From positions 29,820,001 to 29,884,000 of the forward strand of contig CM068592.1 of assembly GCA_035048485.1 (NCBI GenBank): a DNA stretch of 64,000 nt, given 5' to 3'. The notes under the pieces are model-generated. The model had not been told where the DNA came from. It made no database searches and saw nothing but the letters and a program-made list of their open reading frames with translations. Shown one piece after another: positions 34,018-50,905 of the stretch (the first letter of the stretch is position 1; the number at the start of each line of letters is the position of its first letter). Both the position numbers and the translations under genes were made by a program. This DNA comes from Pteria penguin. Taxonomy: Eukaryota; Mollusca; Bivalvia; Pterioida; Pteriidae.

Positions 34018-35159
34018 AATGTGGTACAGTCACATTATGTCATATAGCACTCCAGTCATCGCCACACAGTGTCATATAACACTTGAGTCACAGTCACAAA
34101 TTGTCATATAGCACTCGAGTCACGATTACGCAATGTCCTATAACACCCGAGTCACGGCCACAAAATGTCATATAACACTCGAGTCACGGTCACAAAATGT
34201 CATATTACACTCGAGTCACGATTACGCAATGTCCTATAACACCCGAGTCACGGCCACAAAATGTCATATAACACTCGAGTCACGGTCACAAAATGTCATA
34301 TTACACTCGAGTCACGATTACGCAATGTCCTATAACACCCGAGTCACGGCCACAAAATGTCATATAACACTCGAGTCACGGTCACAAAATGCCATGTAAC
34401 ACTCGAGTCACGGTCACAAAATGAAATATACATGTAACATTCGAGTCAAGGCCACACAGTGTCATATAACACTCGAGTCACAGCCAAACAATGTGATATA
34501 ACACTCGAATCACAGCTACAATCTCATATAACACTCGAGTCACAACCAAACAGTGTTATAAAACACTCAAGTCACAGCCACACAATGCCATATAAATCTG
34601 AATCACGGTTGTACAATGGCGTACAACACTCGAAAGACAGCCAAAAATCTTGTATAACACACGAGTCACAGTCACACAATGTCATTTAAGACTCAAGTCA
34701 CAGCCACACAATGCTATATAACATCTGAATCACGGTTGTACAATGGCGTACAACACTCGAAAGACAGCCAAAAATCTTATATAACACACGAGTCAAAGTC
34801 ACACAATGTCATTTAAGACTCAAGTCACAGCCACACAATGCTATATAACATCTGAATCACGGTTGTACAATGGCGTACAACACTCGAATCACAGCCAAAA
34901 ATCTTATATAACACACGAGTCACAGTCACACAATGTCATTTAAGACTCAAGTCGCAGTCACACAATGTCATATAACACTCGAGTCACGATTGCACAATGG
35001 CATATATCACTCGAATCACAGCCACAAAATGTCATATAACACTCGAGTCACGATTGCACAATGGCATATAACACTCGAATCACAGCCACACAATGCCATA
35101 TAACACTCGAGTCACGATCATAGGTTGTCATCGAACACTGGTGTCACGGCCACGCAGTG
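34018..35159. repeat. 32-bp minisatellite with 96-bp and 128-bp higher-order units
   Basis: Units carry AATGTCATATAACACTCGAG and TCACGGCCACA; most keep the CTCGAG palindrome. At about 34120-34400 three units form a 96-bp block repeated three times. At about 34570-34960 four units form a 128-bp block (CACGGTTGTACAATGGCG) repeated about three times. Plus-strand frames with 32-residue periodicity are artefacts. Confidence 0.95.
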
Positions 35160-35597
35160 TATTCTTGGTTAATACGAAGTAACTTGTGGGTTACCTTTGT
35201 GGGTTTCAGGACAACGTCCTACACGGTGGTCGATTGGCAGTCGGAGATGAGGCCAACACACACACATGATAGGAGACTTAGAATGTAAATTCCTTTATTT
35301 CATTAGTCATAAACATCTTACGAATATCATATTATCTGGTATGAACTTGTTAATAGTAATATTCGCAGGTACATCTGCAGAAGAAAACATACTGACGTAT
35401 ACTAGATGATAGCTATATGGCATAAAATACAAACATTAAGATTGATATGTTGTTGTTTATTGGTCAAAAGCTGTACATTTTATAGGTATCTATACATTAT
35501 AAATAATTAACAAATATATAATACAGGGTCAAGTATGAAAGAAGAATATATGAAAGTTGTTATATAAATATGCATACAAATACAGGGGGTTTTTTAT
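35160..35597. other. intergenic
   Basis: Nothing seen beyond AT-rich sequence. Confidence 0.4.
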
Positions 35598-35865
35598 TGA
35601 TTGATTTTTGTTGAAAGTAACACCGCGAATATTTCACGTATATGGTGACGGCATCTGCCTGATGCAGGGCATACACATTTTGACCTTTGCAACGGACCCA
35701 CCCGAAGCAGTGAGGGATCTTTAACGTGCCATGCATACCACGACACTGGGCCTCGGTTTTTACTGTCTCATCCGATAGACAGGACACCGGCATGACCAGA
35801 GCGGGACTCGAATCCCGGCCTCCCGATCAGGAGTCCAGCGCGATACCACTAGGCCACGCCGGCTT
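35598..35865 (-). mobile_element. tRNA-derived SINE, complete copy
   Basis: From the tail TTGATTGATTTTTG to the head GCCGGCGTGGCCTAGTGG. The body TATATGGTGACGGCATCTGC is identical to other copies. Confidence 0.9.
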
Positions 35866-37784
35866 TACAAATACGGTTGATTGATACAACAGTAATATAA
35901 AATAAAATAAAAGGAATTTAGAAAGATTATCATGCACTTATAACCAGGAGTCCGTGACTGACTGATATATAACACAAAATATACCTCTATGTTTCTATAA
36001 TGATTGGGGAGGTGGACCTGTAAACCTTTTATGGCCATAAGTTAAATCATATTGACGTCAATACACACAAATACATAAACTTTACCCTCTCCCCCTCCCC
36101 CTTTCTAATCATAGTCATCAATACACACACATATACACACGCACATACAGAATTAATTATCTAATATGTATGACAATAGATTTATTTATATATTCAATAG
36201 TCAAAATTGAGAGAAATAATTTTGATAAATTCACAGTTATCTAAATGTAGGAATCATGTCAAATCTATGGAAATGTAAATTACTGAAAACTGACCATGTG
36301 TGTTTGTATTACGAATATCAGTTAAGATACACATGAATTTATATCGTATACAGCTTGGTGATTTGCACATCAATGACTGTATGATTTTTGTATAAAAACC
36401 ATAAAATGTCCAAGAACAACCTTTGATAAAGGCCCTAATTAAGTTCCAGTATTTATATAAATTCATCGTGATTCTTATATTATAATTAACAAATTGTTAA
36501 TTAGTGAAAAAGATAAACACATTTACCTCCAGAAACAGTGAAGATTATTTTTGAAATGAATGCAACCTCCTTTTTTTTTTTTTTTTTTTTTGTTTTGGGT
36601 TTGTTGGATTTTGTTTTTGTTATTATTATTATTTTTTCTTTTTACCCATAAACTGTTTACATTATCATATAAAATATCATGTAGATTTGATTAAAGAGAG
36701 AGATTAAGTGGTGCCCCGGGGGTCCACCCCGTCCCCACATTTACCCAAGAATATGCAATACATACACAGTAGATAAAAGTCGAAAACAATACGAGATAGA
36801 CTATATATTTGGCATCTAATATGGATGAGTATTCCGGCTAACATGTGATCACTTTGAGATCAGGAGTATCAAAAGTTATCAAATGACATCATCATCAATC
36901 ATGAGTATTGCAGCAGTACAATGTTACGTATGATATACGTCATGTCACATTGACCAGTGCACCTGCACGACATTCCGTATGTACATTTATTGTATATTTG
37001 AGTGATAAAGACATTTCTAGTTCCTCTGATTTGTACAGGGTAACGTCTCTTTTGCTTCGCACCAGGAGGTTGTTATTTAGTATTATAAATTCTTCAGCCA
37101 CGTGTGCATAATTGTTGTATTAGAAGTTTTCCTCTAATTACACACAGACTGAGTAAATTAGGAACACATTACGAACGCTTTCTCGCTAGAACCAAAGCAT
37201 ACAAGTGAAAGTAGTCGTAAAGTCATTTCGAACACTCTGATTTAGAGCAGAGAGTAATGAATACGAGGGATTCTGAGAGAATTTATCTATTAGATTAATA
37301 TATTTTAACTTAAAAACTTTTGTTGTCAGCATCAATTTAGGCCTTAAATGTAGATTATAATACTTCCGTTATTTGTCTTGCGTATGCAGCGTTACAGGGT
37401 ATCAACTGACGGAATAGCTTATCTTTGTTAGTATTCTATGTAAATACGAAAGTGACGGGCGCTGTGTTATAATGGTACCCACAACAAGTTGAAGATAGCA
37501 CAGTGATTGACCATTAGAGGAACAATTGAAATCAGATGTAAGAATGGATACCAGGAAGAGGAAGGTGTAAAGGGGAATAATTTTCATGCTAATAATCACA
37601 AATGCAGGTACAAGAACGAGAGCAGTAGTAATTTTCAAGATAAATCGTATTACCTATACGCAAAGTATAAATATCAAACACATTATTACAATCACTAAAT
37701 ACGGCACAAAAGTACTTATTATTGTTATAAGATGTACAGGCTATAACCATTATTATTGTAAACAGTACAGGTCTTAATTATCAT
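35866..37784. other. intergenic
   Basis: T22 tract at about 36571-36592; no gene supported. Short frames lack motifs. Confidence 0.45.
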
Positions 37785-38515
37785 TAGCATAGGCAGACAG
37801 ACAGACAGACAGAGTAGTCATTATAAACGGTAGTCATTATAAGCATAAATGGCACAGCCTATGGTCATTATTGGTGTCAATGGAACAAAGTATAGTTGTT
37901 ATTACTATAAACAGTAAAATACCATAGTCATGATTAATATAAAAATGCAGTCTGCAGTCATTAGAAGTATAAACAATACAGACCGTAGTCATTATTGGTA
38001 TAAACAATACAGAAAGTGGTCATTATTAGTATGAATGATACAGACATTAGTCATTATTAGTATGAATGGTACAGATATTAGTCATTATTAGTATGAATGG
38101 TACAGACATTAGTCATTATTAGTATGAATGGTACAGACATTAGTCATTATTAGTACAAACAGTACTGATTGTAGGCATTATTAGTATAAACAGTACAGTC
38201 CATGGTCAGCATTAGTATCAACAATACAGCCCGTAGTCATTATTAGTGCAAACAATAAAGTCTGTAGTCATTATCAATACAAACAATACAGCTCGCAGTC
38301 ATGATTAATATAAAAATGCAGTCTGCAGTCATTAGTAGTATAAACAATACAGACCGTAGTCATTATTAGCATAAACGGTATTGACCGTAGTCATTATTAG
38401 TATAAACGGTACTGACCGTAGTCATTATTAGCATAAACGGTGCTGACCGTAGTCATTATTAGTATAAACGGTACTGACAGAAGTCATTATTAGTATAAAC
38501 GGTTCATTTATCAGT
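37785..38515. repeat. 31-bp minisatellite, about 23 units
   Basis: Units carry GTAGTCATTATTAGTATAAA and GGTACTGACC, more regular toward the right end. A (GACA)n tract borders its left edge (37796-37812). Confidence 0.9.
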
Positions 38516-42327
<3,812 letters not shown>

Positions 42328-43744
42328 CTATTTAGAAATCATATGGGTACATTTAAATCATCGACCAAATATACCTAACAAACAAACAAAGAGGCGACTG
42401 TGCATATACACTTGTGTAAGATGCATTACAAATTAACATCATATCTTATGAAACCTTTGTCATTACTTCTATACGTCAAATAATAAACATCGAGTGATTT
42501 TATCGAATAGATGCTTCAACAAATCGATAATTATTTTTCGGCATTTTGCCAATTATAATTAAGCACAACAGAAACAAAATTGTGCAAATTCTTACAGACG
42601 ATAATACATGTAAGAGGTGAGGGGGGTGGGGGGGGGGGGGGGAGCCGACCCCTGATGGATACCTGGTATTCAGAAATCAAATCTGGTATAAGCGTCTCTT
42701 GTTTGTCCAACCATATCCGCCATGAACGTCAAACTTAAGAACATTTGGTACACTTAGGGGACGTAACTCTGATCAAAGCTTGATACTAATCTATACATGA
42801 GAAAGCACAGGAACGTATTCTTATTGGAAAAAACGGAAAGTTTAAACGATATAGATGATAACAAAATAACCAAACAAGCTGAATATCTTTACTATTTTCT
42901 TTCTTCACTGCGTATACGGCGGTTTAAATGGTTTAATTATTTACAATCGCTTAAATGTGTAAATGTTCAAACATATTTGTTATTTAGACTACACGTTATG
43001 ATTCATGATTTCCACAAATTGATTTGCTACACATACATCATTTTCTGGAATGCAATTTGATTGATATTCGCATGATATCATGGTAACGCACGAGTATCAC
43101 GTGTACTGTTGAGATTACACTCCTACCGAGTCAAGTAATTATGTACATCTTTATCTCACGTTCGCAATCAAATATTAAATAAACAAATATTTTTACCTTA
43201 TGTTCACACCTCGAAAATCCGGTTGGGATAAATGTTTGATATTCTGAAATACATCAAATCTATTTCTGGATAATTCAGGTCTATTTCCTTTGTACTCTCA
43301 TTGTCGTATTTTGTAAAAATACCAACAATATAGCGAGAAAGATTTACCTGAAAACTGGAATATTGGTAAATGATAAGTTAAATCAGATAAGAATAGAATA
43401 TCAGAAATAATACGAGCTAAGGGATATGATACCTACGTTATTTACAAACAATATCGTAAGTGGCTTTGTTTATTTGCTTTGTTTGTGTTTTCTTTCACAT
43501 GACCTCACTGTACCTATACTGCAGTAGTTATACAATCTGTAAAATAGCTTATAGTATGATCTATTGCTGAAAGTTCCCCGAATCCTGTAGCCACTATTCT
43601 TCAACTAATTTTTACTGGATTCACCTCTGGTTTCAAAGGGGTCAATTTCTGTCCAAGTGGTACGTTGTTGTCAACGCCACAATGACATTATATTACTTAC
43701 CTTCGTATTTTACATTATTGTCATACTTATTTTTTTTTGTTCCA
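42328..43744. other. intergenic
   Basis: A G-rich tract at 42616-42644 (GAGGTGAGGGGGGTGGGGGG) could form a G-quadruplex. No gene seen. Confidence 0.45.
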
Positions 43745-44575
43745 TTGCGACACTGTCTATTCAGTGTTATCATACTCACGCTCTGGTGTTGTACGGCTGT
43801 CTCACTGTCTATTCAGTGTTATCATACTCATGCTCTGGTGTTGTACGGCTGTCTCACTGTCTATTCAGTGTTATCATACTCACGCTCTGGTGTTGTACGG
43901 CTGTCTCACTGTCTATTCAGTGTCATCATACTCACGCTCTGGTGTTGTACGGCTGTCTCACTGTCTATTCAGTGTTATCATACTCATGCTCTGGTGTTGT
44001 ACGGCTGTCTCACTGTCTATTCAGTGTTATCATACTCATGCTCTGGTGTTGTACGGCTGTCTCACTGTCTATTCAGTGTTATCATACTCATGCTCTGGTG
44101 TTGTACGGCTGTCTCACTGTCTATTCAGTGTTATCATACTCATGCTCTGGTGTTGTACGGCTGTCTCACTGTCTATTCAGTGTTATCATACTCACGCTCT
44201 GGTGTTGTACGGCTGTCTCACTGTCTATTCAGTGTTATCATACTCATGCTCTGGTGTTGTACGGCTGTCTCACTGTCTATGCAGTGTTATCATACTCACG
44301 CTCTGGTGTTGTACGGCTGTCTCACTGTCTATTCAGTGTTATCATACTCATGCTCTGGTGTTGTACGGCTACATGACTGTCTATTCAGTGTTACATACTC
44401 ATGCTCTGGTGTTGTAGGGCTGTGGCACTGTCTATTCAGTGTTATCTTACTCACGCTCTGGTGTACGGCTGTGACACTGTCTATTCAGTGTTATCATGCT
44501 CACGCTCTGGTGTTGTACGGCTGTCACACTCTCTATTCTGTGTTATCACTCTCTTGCGCTGGTGTTGTGAGGTTG
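43745..44575. repeat. 52-bp minisatellite, about 16 units
   Basis: Units carry CACTGTCTATTCAGTGTTAT and CTCTGGTGTTGTACGGCTGT and are nearly identical until about 44370, then decay. All three plus frames are open because the unit is stop-free in that orientation and 52 is not a multiple of 3. Not a gene. Confidence 0.96.
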
Positions 44576-45784
44576 CTTGTTCTACTCATAAGCTTGTACT
44601 TTATAAACATTTTAATTCATTCTCCAATCCCCCCCCCCCTTTTTCCGTGTTTAGAATTAACTTTTATAGAGTTTAAGATCTCCCACTTTCATTACTATTG
44701 ATCACATTGCAGCTGGATTTCACTCTAAATACACAGTTTGCGGTGACGGCAATGACCAATAAAGCGGTAAACCACACCAATTGGCTGTATGTCAATGGAC
44801 CGTCTCAAGTCGGGTTCGCGACTGTAATGTAATAATCGCAAAGAACAAAAGGACTGTGACGTCATCCATGTACTTTTTCTTATTCTCTTTGAAAGTTTTA
44901 TCTGATTGGGGAGGGTTTTGTAATGTGATGGAATCAGATCTCCACATTTTCGTTAACCTCACACAAGGATTGTTTTATCTGCATAGTGGTATTGAGGTTT
45001 TTGTAGGGCATCAAACACAGGGACCTCAAACCTCGGCATATACACTAACAGAGTTCCCCTCGTGCACAAACGAGATTCGAAACTAGAATTGGAAAAGAGA
45101 TTAAAAAGTGGCGTAACTGAGTCCGAAAAAGTAGAGAGGCACAGTATGCAATCTTCGATTAAGAGCAGAGGTTTAAAAATCTTAACAGAAATGAACTGGA
45201 AACTGACAAGTATTATCATTTAATATATATAACAAAACCTATACTTTTATGTAAATATCATGCTAAAAAGGGAGAGGGGCGGCACAAATAGATTTCCAAA
45301 CGGGAAAGTCGTGTTACCGTTTCAGCCTTACCCTCTTATTCTATCCAATTCCTGTAAAACCATTCAATGATTCCCCACCAATTATCATTATTAACACCTA
45401 TTTTAGCTCGCCGGTGCCCCCCCCCCCCACCCCCCGAATAACCGATCCAGTATAGATCTTTCCCCTCTAAAAATGAAATTTATCCGTACGGTTTTCCCCC
45501 TTCTGTTTATCAGCATAGACACCCCCACCCCTAGGCGGATAAACCAACCTAGCTCCCCCCCCCCCCTTCCCTCTCCCGCGTATTCATTCCGGATTCTCGT
45601 CAAATCGGAAAACTCAAATCGCCAATAACTTCAGCCACCAAGTGAGCGCAAAAGTCTAACATGGTACTCTTGTTGAGCTTTATGATCGGCATATCTATGG
45701 AGAGAAAAAAGTTTCAACCCCTAAATCCCTGGTTTTCCTTTGGTTGTTTTCATAGTTTTGGGGTTCAAAATCTTATGGCACAAG
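44576..45784. other. intergenic with C-rich patches
   Basis: C runs at 44629-44639, 45417-45436 and 45556-45566; TGACGTCA at 44857-44864. No gene supported. Confidence 0.4.
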
Positions 45785-45965
45785 GACGCAAAACAAAACA
45801 AAACAAAGCAAAAAACAAAACAAAAATAAAACAAAACAAAACAAAACAAACAAACAAAAAACAAAAAATAAATAAATAAAAACAAACATACACACAACAA
45901 AACAACAAACAAAAAAAACCCAAAAAAACAAAAGAAAAACAAACAAAAACAAAAAAGAAAACAAC
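45785..45965. repeat. A-rich (AAAAC)n-like low-complexity tract
   Basis: About 180 bp almost free of T and G on the plus strand. Minus-strand F/C/V-rich frames here are artefacts. Confidence 0.95.
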
Positions 45966-45973
45966 ATCAAAAT

Positions 45974-46006
45974 AAACAAGATATGTTTGTGAAACATATC
46001 TTGTTT
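45974..46006. repeat. perfect hairpin, 15-bp arms and 3-nt loop
   Basis: AAACAAGATATGTTT, GTG, then AAACATATCTTGTTT. It marks the edge of the dispersed repeat that follows; a related hairpin (GTGTTTCACAAACAC) ends the copy at 20474-20736. Confidence 0.9.
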
Positions 46007-46590
46007 CTTTTATCAAATACAAGCTCTTATCCTAAAGTTGGTCAAACTAGAAGTTCAAGGTTAAATCTCATGGAACCAACTATAAGCGCTTGTCATTAGG
46101 AATACTCATGTGAAATATGAAAGTTCTCTCATTTACTACTCAAAAGTTATGGCCAAGGTTAAAGTTTTGCAGAATTTGGTCAAGCGCGAAGGTCAAGGTC
46201 AAAAGGTCAAAATGTTGTTACCAGAAATAGGTACTGACACAAAGAATACACGTGTCAAATATAAAATCCGTATCGCTTACCGTTCGAAAGTTCTGACCAA
46301 AGTTTAAGTATGTCAGATGTGCCAAAGTCAGAGTCACGTGGCAAAAATTGTTGATATCAGTGGTAATGTCTTGCTTCAAGAAATATACATGATTAACACT
46401 CTATCACTTACAAATCAAAAGTTATGAACAAGATGTAAGATTTTCAAAAGAAGATGATGTTCAAATATAACAAGTGGAAAAGTCTTATTACAAGAATTCC
46501 TCGTGTGAAAAATGTAAGCTCTATCACATACCATTCAAAAGTTATGGGTAATGTTTTGCGGACAAATAGACAGACAAACTAAAGGACAGG
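46007..46590 (+). repeat. dispersed repeat with AGGTCA half-sites, copy C
   Basis: Internally repetitive, with about four degenerate modules each containing CAAAAGTTATGGCCAAGGTT or similar. Three AGGTCA half-sites are clustered (46190, 46196, 46204), spaced by 0 and 2 bp. It ends near the (GACAAACA)-like AGACAGACAAAC. Confidence 0.65.
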
Positions 46591-47217
46591 ACAAAAACTA
46601 CATATCGAAATCTTCGTTTACGGGTGCATAATACCGACGGCTGCATGTATGTGAGAAAGGCTTGTATGTAAATATATATGTAGGTATGCAGCATTGTGTG
46701 ATCCTTATACAAATACTGAAAAAAAGCTTTCCAAGATAAAACACATTTTCTCGACAGTGATACTTCTCGCGAAACTTGTAGGGATCTCTTGGTTCCTTTC
46801 CCCGATATATTTTGCATCTAACGTCCATTCATTAGATCCAATAATTATTAAATGAATTTTTAATGTCTCTTCGTATAATTTCCACAAAGGAAATTAAAAA
46901 TGTAATTTTTGGCGCTTCTAAAATGTAATTTTATCAAAAATATTATTTATATCTGCATTTGCTCGACATGTAGGTGATAATATGTCATAATGGGGAATCA
47001 ATTTATAATTTGATTATCTTTTAGGACCAGAGTAAAGAGATATCTTTAATTTGCAAAATAAATCGCAGAAATAAGATTTTTTCAAAATTTCAATTTCAAA
47101 CAGGCAATGTGACGATATCCGATAAGATTTTGTCAAATAAACATGGTAACGCATTATGCATATTTAGTTTCATTCATTTGTTGTAATATTCGAACCAAAC
47201 CGGATTTTAATCTCTAA
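46591..47217. other. AT-rich intergenic
   Basis: Nothing seen. Confidence 0.4.
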
Positions 47218-47430
47218 AGGGGGAAAAGGGTACTCATATCAGGGGGGATAAACTATACTGGGTCTTTTTATCCGTGGGGGATAATCTATATTGGGTCGGT
47301 TTTTCCGTGGGGGAAAAGGCGTACCAGTATTGCTTTTCCCGGGGGAAGATTTATACTGGGTCGGTTTTTTCCGGGAGGAAATTCTATACTGGGTCGGTTT
47401 ATCCGGTAAAAAGCTTATGGGGGAAGTCTA
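47218..47430. repeat. ~32-bp tandem block of the composite repeat
   Basis: Five units of the form GGGGGATAATCTATATTGGG, TCGGTTTTTCCG. Followed by AGTCTATGCTACAACACCGG, as at 26500. Confidence 0.8.
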
Positions 47431-47520
47431 TGCTACAACACCGGGACGAATGTCCGCAGAGCTATTTTCGAACTACTGGCGCCGTTGTTCTCGTCGTTGT
47501 CATTGCTTCGCCGTCTGACA

Positions 47521-47740
47521 GTTTGACATAAAAAACTTGAACCTTGGTCATAACTTATGTGCAGTAAAAGATAGAGCTTAAATATTTCTTGTGTGTTTTC
47601 ATTGTGATATGAGTTTTCATAAGGTGTCCAAATTTGTTACGTCTTGACTTTGACCTTGTAGACTGCCTACTTACAAAACACTTGCTATTTAAATTTGGTT
47701 TCCACCGGCAAGCTTTTGTTGTCTTCTAACAACTCTTGTT
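47521..47740 (-). repeat. dispersed repeat, copy D (partial)
   Basis: AACTTGAACCTTGGTCATAA and TCTTGACTTTGACCTTG recall the 20474-20736 family in inverted orientation; ends AACAACTCTTGTT. Confidence 0.55.
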
Positions 47741-47751
47741 AAAATAAAAAA

Positions 47752-47761
47752 GATAAATGAA

Positions 47762-47821
<60 letters not shown>

Positions 47822-47824
47822 AAT
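47752..47824. repeat. (AAAT)n microsatellite
   Basis: About 18 copies of AAAT. Confidence 0.98.
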
Positions 47825-49164
47825 AAAACCAATTGAGAACATTATTAATAGGTATGAATGTTCACATGCAGGTAATTCTAGTAATTCTTCTAAATGTTTT
47901 CTATAGGTAATGTAGCATGTACATGCCATTATAAAATGCCGTAAACAGAGGTACATTAATGTCAGGGGAGATAGGAATGTCAAAATCTATACCTTTCTGT
48001 TGGGTCTATATTTGAATACATGTAATTTACTGAATCTATTTCGGTGTGATATATATTCTGGGATAAAACGAGAAATTCACAACGAAAAGAGCATTAAAAT
48101 TATCGAACCGAAATATACTCTGTGAACAAAGAATGAAATCATTTATTTTAAAGAGAAATAAAATCTACCAAAAATATTTTATGTTTAAATTATTTTCATA
48201 TACCGTCTGAAATTTCAAGGTGGCACCTGTGCATTTTATTATTATCTAAAATTATTTATAATAGCGTCTACCAAAATAGCCAGTGTTTCAATCATTTTCC
48301 TACACTGCACATTACAAGAATAATGGCATCTCTGCAACATATTAATCACCTAAATAATTTGAAATAATTTAAAAACGATATCTACCAAAATAACTCATGT
48401 TTCAATTATTTTCATACACTGCACTTTTCTTCTCTGAAGACATTCGTGTAATGAAAGTGGAACCATTCTACTATATCATTTTATATCCATGGGATAGTTC
48501 TAAACAATGTAAAAACCTCAACACATTTTATCCCTGTACCAAGTTTCTCTCGTGAAAAACTTATCAGTTAAATCTATCTATGGAATATTTGATTCCTATT
48601 TTTATTTGCATACAAATAAAAAGGCAAGACTTTCACATACCGATTAATAGATAAAACGTGTTCAAGTAGATATTCTGAATGTTTCCATATGGTTCATTGT
48701 TACGTAACATTATCAAATAGTTAGCATAAAATCACACAGAGCAGGTGCCCCTTTCAATCGATATTTACATGTATAGTAAATATGCAGCAATTTCTCATAG
48801 AATTTGACCTATGTAAAACCATGTCAAACGTCAAAATTATATATTTTTTGGCTCTTCATGTGAGTTAGTTACTTTAACATGTAATTAGGAGTAAGTATGG
48901 GGAGAGAAAAATAAGAGATAATTAGTCGCGGATTTTCTATAAATTAAGAATCCTGAACAACATTTACAAGAGAATTATATGTTGTTCATAATCTAAAAAT
49001 TTGTATCGTCGTTAGATTCCTATAATGTTTCTGTATCATTTTAAAAATTATTTTGAAATAATGTTACAAACAAATCGTGCCTGGTTAGACAAACATATTT
49101 CTTTCAATTTAAAATAAAAGAAAAACAAAAAGGAAGGAAAGAAAGAAACAAACAAACAAACATA
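47825..49164. other. AT-rich intergenic
   Basis: At 48164-48425 a diverged module (TCTACCAAAATA...TTTTCATACACTGCAC) occurs three times. No gene seen. Confidence 0.4.
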
Positions 49165-49169
49165 GGAAA

Positions 49170-49366
49170 AAAAACTTCACCGAAGTATTATATGAAAGCA
49201 GTTGTAACAAAGAATAGGAAAGACTATTCTGCTTAAATGTAAAATTGAAATAAACAAACAAAAACAAAAATAATAAACAAACAAAGAAAAACTTCACCGA
49301 AGCATTATATGAAAATACCTTAACAATGAGTAGGAAAGACTATTCTGCTTAAATGTAAAATAACAG
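49170..49366. repeat. tandem duplication of a ~115-bp segment
   Basis: AAACTTCACCGAAGTATTAT to ATTCTGCTTAAATGTAAAAT at about 49173-49250 recurs at about 49289-49363. Confidence 0.85.
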
Positions 49367-50271
49367 GGCTTTAGAATGAAAATATGAATGAAAAATTATA
49401 TTATTAGAAATAATACTTGTATATTATCATGCATAATCTAATATTGTATTGATAGTGAAGACATATATTTGAAATGTTTGCTGATCTGAAAAAAAAATAG
49501 TCGGTAAAGATGCTCACCATCTCAACGATCATGTTAAATTCTTTACCATCTTTTACCATCATGAAAAGATATTTTTGTATATGCATATTCATAGATCTGT
49601 TATCGGTTTTTCCCCCCGAGTTAATAATACGATTGGTGAAATGAAACGCCACGCCGGTAGATTTTGTATTAAATGAAAGATTGAACATTTACAAAGGAGT
49701 GAATTCTAAATCAATGAAATTAATCAAAATTGACAGCTAAATTCCTCTTCACATGAGTTCCTTAGGGCTAGGTAGAGTGAACATAAATCATTGGTTTTCA
49801 CATGGAGCGCGGGAGCAGAAGGTTTGAAGTTCTCTTGCCGCTTTCATGTAGCGTTTTTATGTTTCTCACATTAAACTTACTATTTTGAAATGAAACTGGC
49901 AATTAAATCGTCATATGAGGATCTGATAAAGCCATGGCTGACAGGAAACATAAAGGGGAGACTTCCTGTTGATCTTTATTTTGGCGGGAAAATGTATCGA
50001 CTAAAATAAGGAAAACAGCATTGAAAAGATTTATTCGTATTTCATTCGAAATGCAATTTACAGATTTATATAATATTTACTGTAAGATTATTTATAGAAA
50101 GTAAACTTTTGTTTAAAAAAACTAGATTATTGATAGAAAGTAAACTTTTGTTTAAAAGAACTAGACGTACGGAAGCAAGATTGTTGCAGTTCATATTATT
50201 TATTTTGAGGCACATATCTGAATGTAATGTATGCAGACATTGGACAATAAAGCATCTTTAAAATATTGATT
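49367..50271. other. AT-rich intergenic
   Basis: A ~43-bp direct duplication (ATAGAAAGTAAACTTTTGTT) at 50094-50165. No gene seen. Confidence 0.4.
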
Positions 50272-50905
50272 TTGATCATTTTACATCACCTTGCGATTAT
50301 TTCACATATATAGTGACGGTATCTGCCTGATGCAGTATATAGTGACGGTATCTGTCTGATGCAGTATATGGTGACGGCATCTGCCTGATGCAGTATATGG
50401 TGACGGCATCTGCCTGATGCGGTATATAATGACGGTATCTGCCTGATGCAGTATATGGTGACGGCATCTGCCTGATGCAGTATATGGTGACGGCATCTGC
50501 CTGATGCAGTATATGGTGACGGCATTTGCCTGATGCAGTATATGGTGACGGTATCTGCCTGATGCAGTATATGGTGACGGCATCTGCCTGATGCAGTATA
50601 TGGTGACGGCATCTGCCTGATGCAGTATATAGTGACGGTATCTGCCTGATGCAGTATATGGTGACGGCATCTGCCTGATGCAGTATATGGTGACGGTATC
50701 TGCCTGATGCAGTATATGGTGACGGCATCTGCCTGATGCATTGCACAGACATTTATACCTTTGTTATTATACGTGTTACGCCTACTGTGACACGGGATCT
50801 CGGTTTTTACCATTTCATCCGAAAGACGGGACGCCTTTGTGCCCACGGCGGGAGACGAACCCTGGACCCCTCGATCCCGAACTGAGTACCTTGTACACTA
50901 AGCAG
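50272..50905 (-). mobile_element. tRNA-derived SINE with an internally amplified segment
   Basis: The tail side (TTACATCACCTTGCGATTAT) and the head side (CACGGGATCTCGGTTTTTAC onward to about 50905) match the SINE at 27015-27297. Between them the single GTATATGGTGACGGCATCTG segment has become an array. Confidence 0.88.
50303..50740. repeat. 29-bp minisatellite inside the SINE, about 15 units
   Basis: Each unit is AGTATATGGTGACGGCATCT plus GCCTGATGC, which is the SINE body segment found once in other copies. 29 is not a multiple of 3, so all three minus frames are open; these are not genes. Confidence 0.95.

Noticed and set aside
34018..35159. CRISPR-like regular repeats
   Set aside because: Contiguous tandem units with no unique spacers in a eukaryotic context.
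43657..44701. Three overlapping plus-strand frames (up to 339 codons), cysteine- and serine-rich
   Set aside because: The 52-bp array read in three frames; not coding.
44781..45086. 101-codon plus frame near TGACGTCA
   Set aside because: No recognised motif; overlaps a minus frame of similar length.
45721..46022. F/C/V-rich minus frames
   Set aside because: Translation of an A-rich low-complexity tract.
50286..50846. Three overlapping minus-strand frames
   Set aside because: The 29-bp SINE-derived array read in three frames.
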